From assembly GCA_001778275.1 (NCBI GenBank), contig MFGM01000002.1:1-6184 (forward strand): a stretch of 6,184 bases of DNA, read 5' to 3'. The translations under genes and the position numbers were made by a program. Shown here one piece after another: positions 4,952-6,184 of this stretch. Numbering within the stretch: position 1 is the stretch's first letter; each line of letters starts with the position of its first letter. Below the pieces are notes generated by a model. That model was given only the letters and a program-made list of their open reading frames with translations, ran no database searches and had not been told where the DNA came from. Origin of the DNA: Candidatus Falkowbacteria bacterium RIFOXYC2_FULL_48_21 (GTDB taxonomy: Bacteria; Patescibacteriota; Patescibacteriia; UBA11705; JABHMO01).

Positions 4952-5040
4952 GTTAAAAGGGCAAAGGTAAAAGGGAAAAGTTAAAAGCACAAAACCAGGA
5001 CACAAAACAATTGTTCTTCCTTTACCCTTTTCCCTTTGCA
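4952..5040. repeat. Heptad-based inverted repeat between gatA and the HEPN-like gene (repeat cluster 4)
   Basis: The left arm is built of seven-base units GTTAAAA, GGGCAAA, GGTAAAA, GGGAAAA, GTTAAAA, GCACAAA (4952-4993). The right arm uses TTTACCC, TTTTCCC, TTTGCAC (5021-5041). GCAAAGGTAAAAGGG (4961-4975) pairs with 5025-5039 at 14 of 15 positions. A 10-bp palindrome AACAATTGTT (5006-5015) sits between the arms. The right arm runs into the gatA stop codon at 5041. In transcript sense the purine-rich arm comes first and the pyrimidine-rich arm precedes the next start, as in clusters 1 and 2. Confidence 0.85.
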
Positions 5041-6184
5041 CTATTGTAATAATGCTTCTGCTCCCGCCGCCGCGTTAAACAGCGTTTGTTCATCAAAGTG
5101 CCGCGCCATAAACTGCACCCCCACAGGCAGACCGTTCACCGTCCCGGCCGGAATGGAAATCGCCGGCAAGCCCGCCACGTTCGCGGAAATGGTAAAAACA
5201 TCGGCTAAATACATTGTTAACGGATCGCCAAACTTTTCGCCCAAACGAAAAGCGGTGGTCGGCGCTGTCGGAGAAATCACGCAATCAACCTTTTCAAACG
5301 CGCGATCAAAGTCTTCCTTGATCAATCGCCGCACTTGCTGACCTTTTTTATAATAAGCATCGCAATAACCTGATGATAAAACATAAGTGCCAAGCATAAT
5401 GCGTCGCCGCACTTCGTCGCCAAATCCCTCCCGCCGCGTCTTCATATACATTTCCAGAAGATTGCCGGCTTCCGCGCGATGGCCATAGCGCACGCCGTCG
5501 AAACGCGCGAGGTTGGCCGACACTTCCGCTGGCATCAAAATGTAATATATGGCCAGGGCGTATTTGGCACGCGGCAGACTGATATCCACAATGGTCGCGC
5601 CGGCTGATTTTATTTTTTCAATTGTTTGCCTCACCAACTTTTCCACATCTTCATCCATGCCCTTGATAAAATATTCCTTCGGTACGCCGACGCGCAATCC
5701 ACGCAAATCGGATTTAATATTTTTTACAATCGCCGTTTTTTTCTTCACGGTCGTGGAATCCATTTTGTCTTGGCCGGCGATCGCTTCGAACACATGAGCC
5801 GCGTCGAGCACATCTTTCGTCAACATTCCAACCTGATCAAAACTTGATGCCATAGCCATAAGCCCGTGCCGCGACACGCGTCCATACGTTGGCTTGAATC
5901 CGACCACGCCGCAAAATGACGCCGGCTGACGCACCGATCCGCCCGTGTCAGAGCCAATCGCAAAAATCGTTTCATTCGCCGCCACCGCCACGGTCGAACC
6001 GCTCGAAGAGCCGCCCGGCACGCGATCAATATCAACCGGATTTTTCGTTGGCCCATAAAAAGAAGTTTCACCGGAACTGCCCATGGCAAATTCATCCATG
6101 TTTGTCTTGCCGAGAATAATGGCGCCTTGCTTTTTCAACTTGTCAACCACCGTCGCGTTGTATGTAGCGACATAAGTGGAAAGA
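5041..6184 (-). CDS. gatA: Glutamyl-tRNA(Gln)/aspartyl-tRNA(Asn) amidotransferase subunit A, 5'-truncated by the window
   Basis: GatA is the glutaminase/amidase subunit of the GatCAB complex. It releases ammonia from glutamine, which GatB uses to convert Glu-tRNA(Gln) to Gln-tRNA(Gln), and Asp-tRNA(Asn) to Asn-tRNA(Asn) where needed. The frame is open to the right edge (380 codons plus one base). It begins in the conserved segment STYVATYNATVV that leads to GKTNMDEFAMGSS. The amidase signature GGSSSGS is at visible residues 57-63 (S59 is the expected cis-serine), and GSDTGGSVRQP follows at 77-87 (S83 the expected nucleophile). The third catalytic residue, Lys, lies in the missing N-terminal part. 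Family length is near 480-490, so about 100 residues are outside the window. A GTG codon at 6148-6150 is internal, not the start. The C-terminal part contains the family-typical PTAPTTAF and the end GLPVGVQFMARHFDE. No gatB or gatC is visible; gatC could lie upstream off the edge. Confidence 0.96.
   Translation of the reverse strand, partial: LSTYVATYNATVVDKLKKQGAIILGKTNMDEFAMGSSGETSFYGPTKNPVDIDRVPGGSSSGSTVAVAANETIFAIGSDTGGSVRQPASFCGVVGFKPTYGRVSRHGLMAMASSFDQVGMLTKDVLDAAHVFEAIAGQDKMDSTTVKKKTAIVKNIKSDLRGLRVGVPKEYFIKGMDEDVEKLVRQTIEKIKSAGATIVDISLPRAKYALAIYYILMPAEVSANLARFDGVRYGHRAEAGNLLEMYMKTRREGFGDEVRRRIMLGTYVLSSGYCDAYYKKGQQVRRLIKEDFDRAFEKVDCVISPTAPTTAFRLGEKFGDPLTMYLADVFTISANVAGLPAISIPAGTVNGLPVGVQFMARHFDEQTLFNAAAGAEALLQ

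Noticed and set aside
6148..6150. GTG as the start of gatA
   Set aside because: The frame is open to the edge and upstream codons encode conserved GatA sequence (STYVATYNATVV), so the real start is outside the window.

Overview
The window looks like a chromosomal segment from a Candidate Phyla Radiation (Patescibacteria, Parcubacteria-like) bacterium. The support is indirect. The genes are compact and all of them read on the minus strand. The segment mixes core genes (a UvrD/PcrA-type helicase, queH, gatA) with small membrane and surface proteins. Most gene starts lack a Shine-Dalgarno sequence. The intergenic gaps hold heptanucleotide (ACTTTNN) repeats, a pattern I associate with such genomes from memory and could not check here. 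Standard bacterial code fits throughout.

Layout in transcription order, right to left. (1) gatA, the GatCAB amidase subunit, enters from the right edge without its N-terminus and stops at 5041. (2) A repeat cluster at 4952-5040. (3) A membrane-anchored protein at 4497-4940 with a HEPN-like RNxxxH motif. Six bases later comes (4), a 403-aa secreted and membrane-anchored protein at 3279-4490 with CARDB-like, thrombospondin type-3 and PKD-like regions. (5) A repeat cluster at 3028-3281. (6) A 187-aa smaller paralogue of (4) at 2450-3013, whose C-terminal codons lie inside (7) a repeat cluster at 2374-2490. (8) A four-helix phage_holin_4_2/YvlD-type membrane protein at 2020-2370. (9) A long inverted repeat at 1875-2013. 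(10) queH at 1324-1857. (11) A promoter region at 1251-1307. (12) A 140-aa unrecognised alpha/beta protein at 781-1203, the only gene here with a strong Shine-Dalgarno. (13) A possible 63-aa ORF at 557-748. (14) A rho-independent terminator at 536-554. (15) The first 166 codons of a uvrD/pcrA-type helicase gene, leaving by the left edge, with a -10-like box so close to the ATG that its mRNA may be leaderless.

The housekeeping genes act in tRNA-dependent amidation (gatA), tRNA queuosine modification (queH) and DNA repair (helicase). The central block (HEPN-like membrane protein plus two paralogous PKD/TM proteins) reads like a small cell-envelope module of unknown function.

The most unusual feature is the repeat family. 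Four of the five junctions between queH and gatA carry period-7 repeats that abut or overlap the upstream stop codon. In three of the four, a purine-rich arm lies next to the stop and a complementary pyrimidine-rich arm lies next to the following start, so the transcript could fold. Two clusters share a 48-nt higher-order unit with the same 7+7+6+7+7+7+7 phase break.
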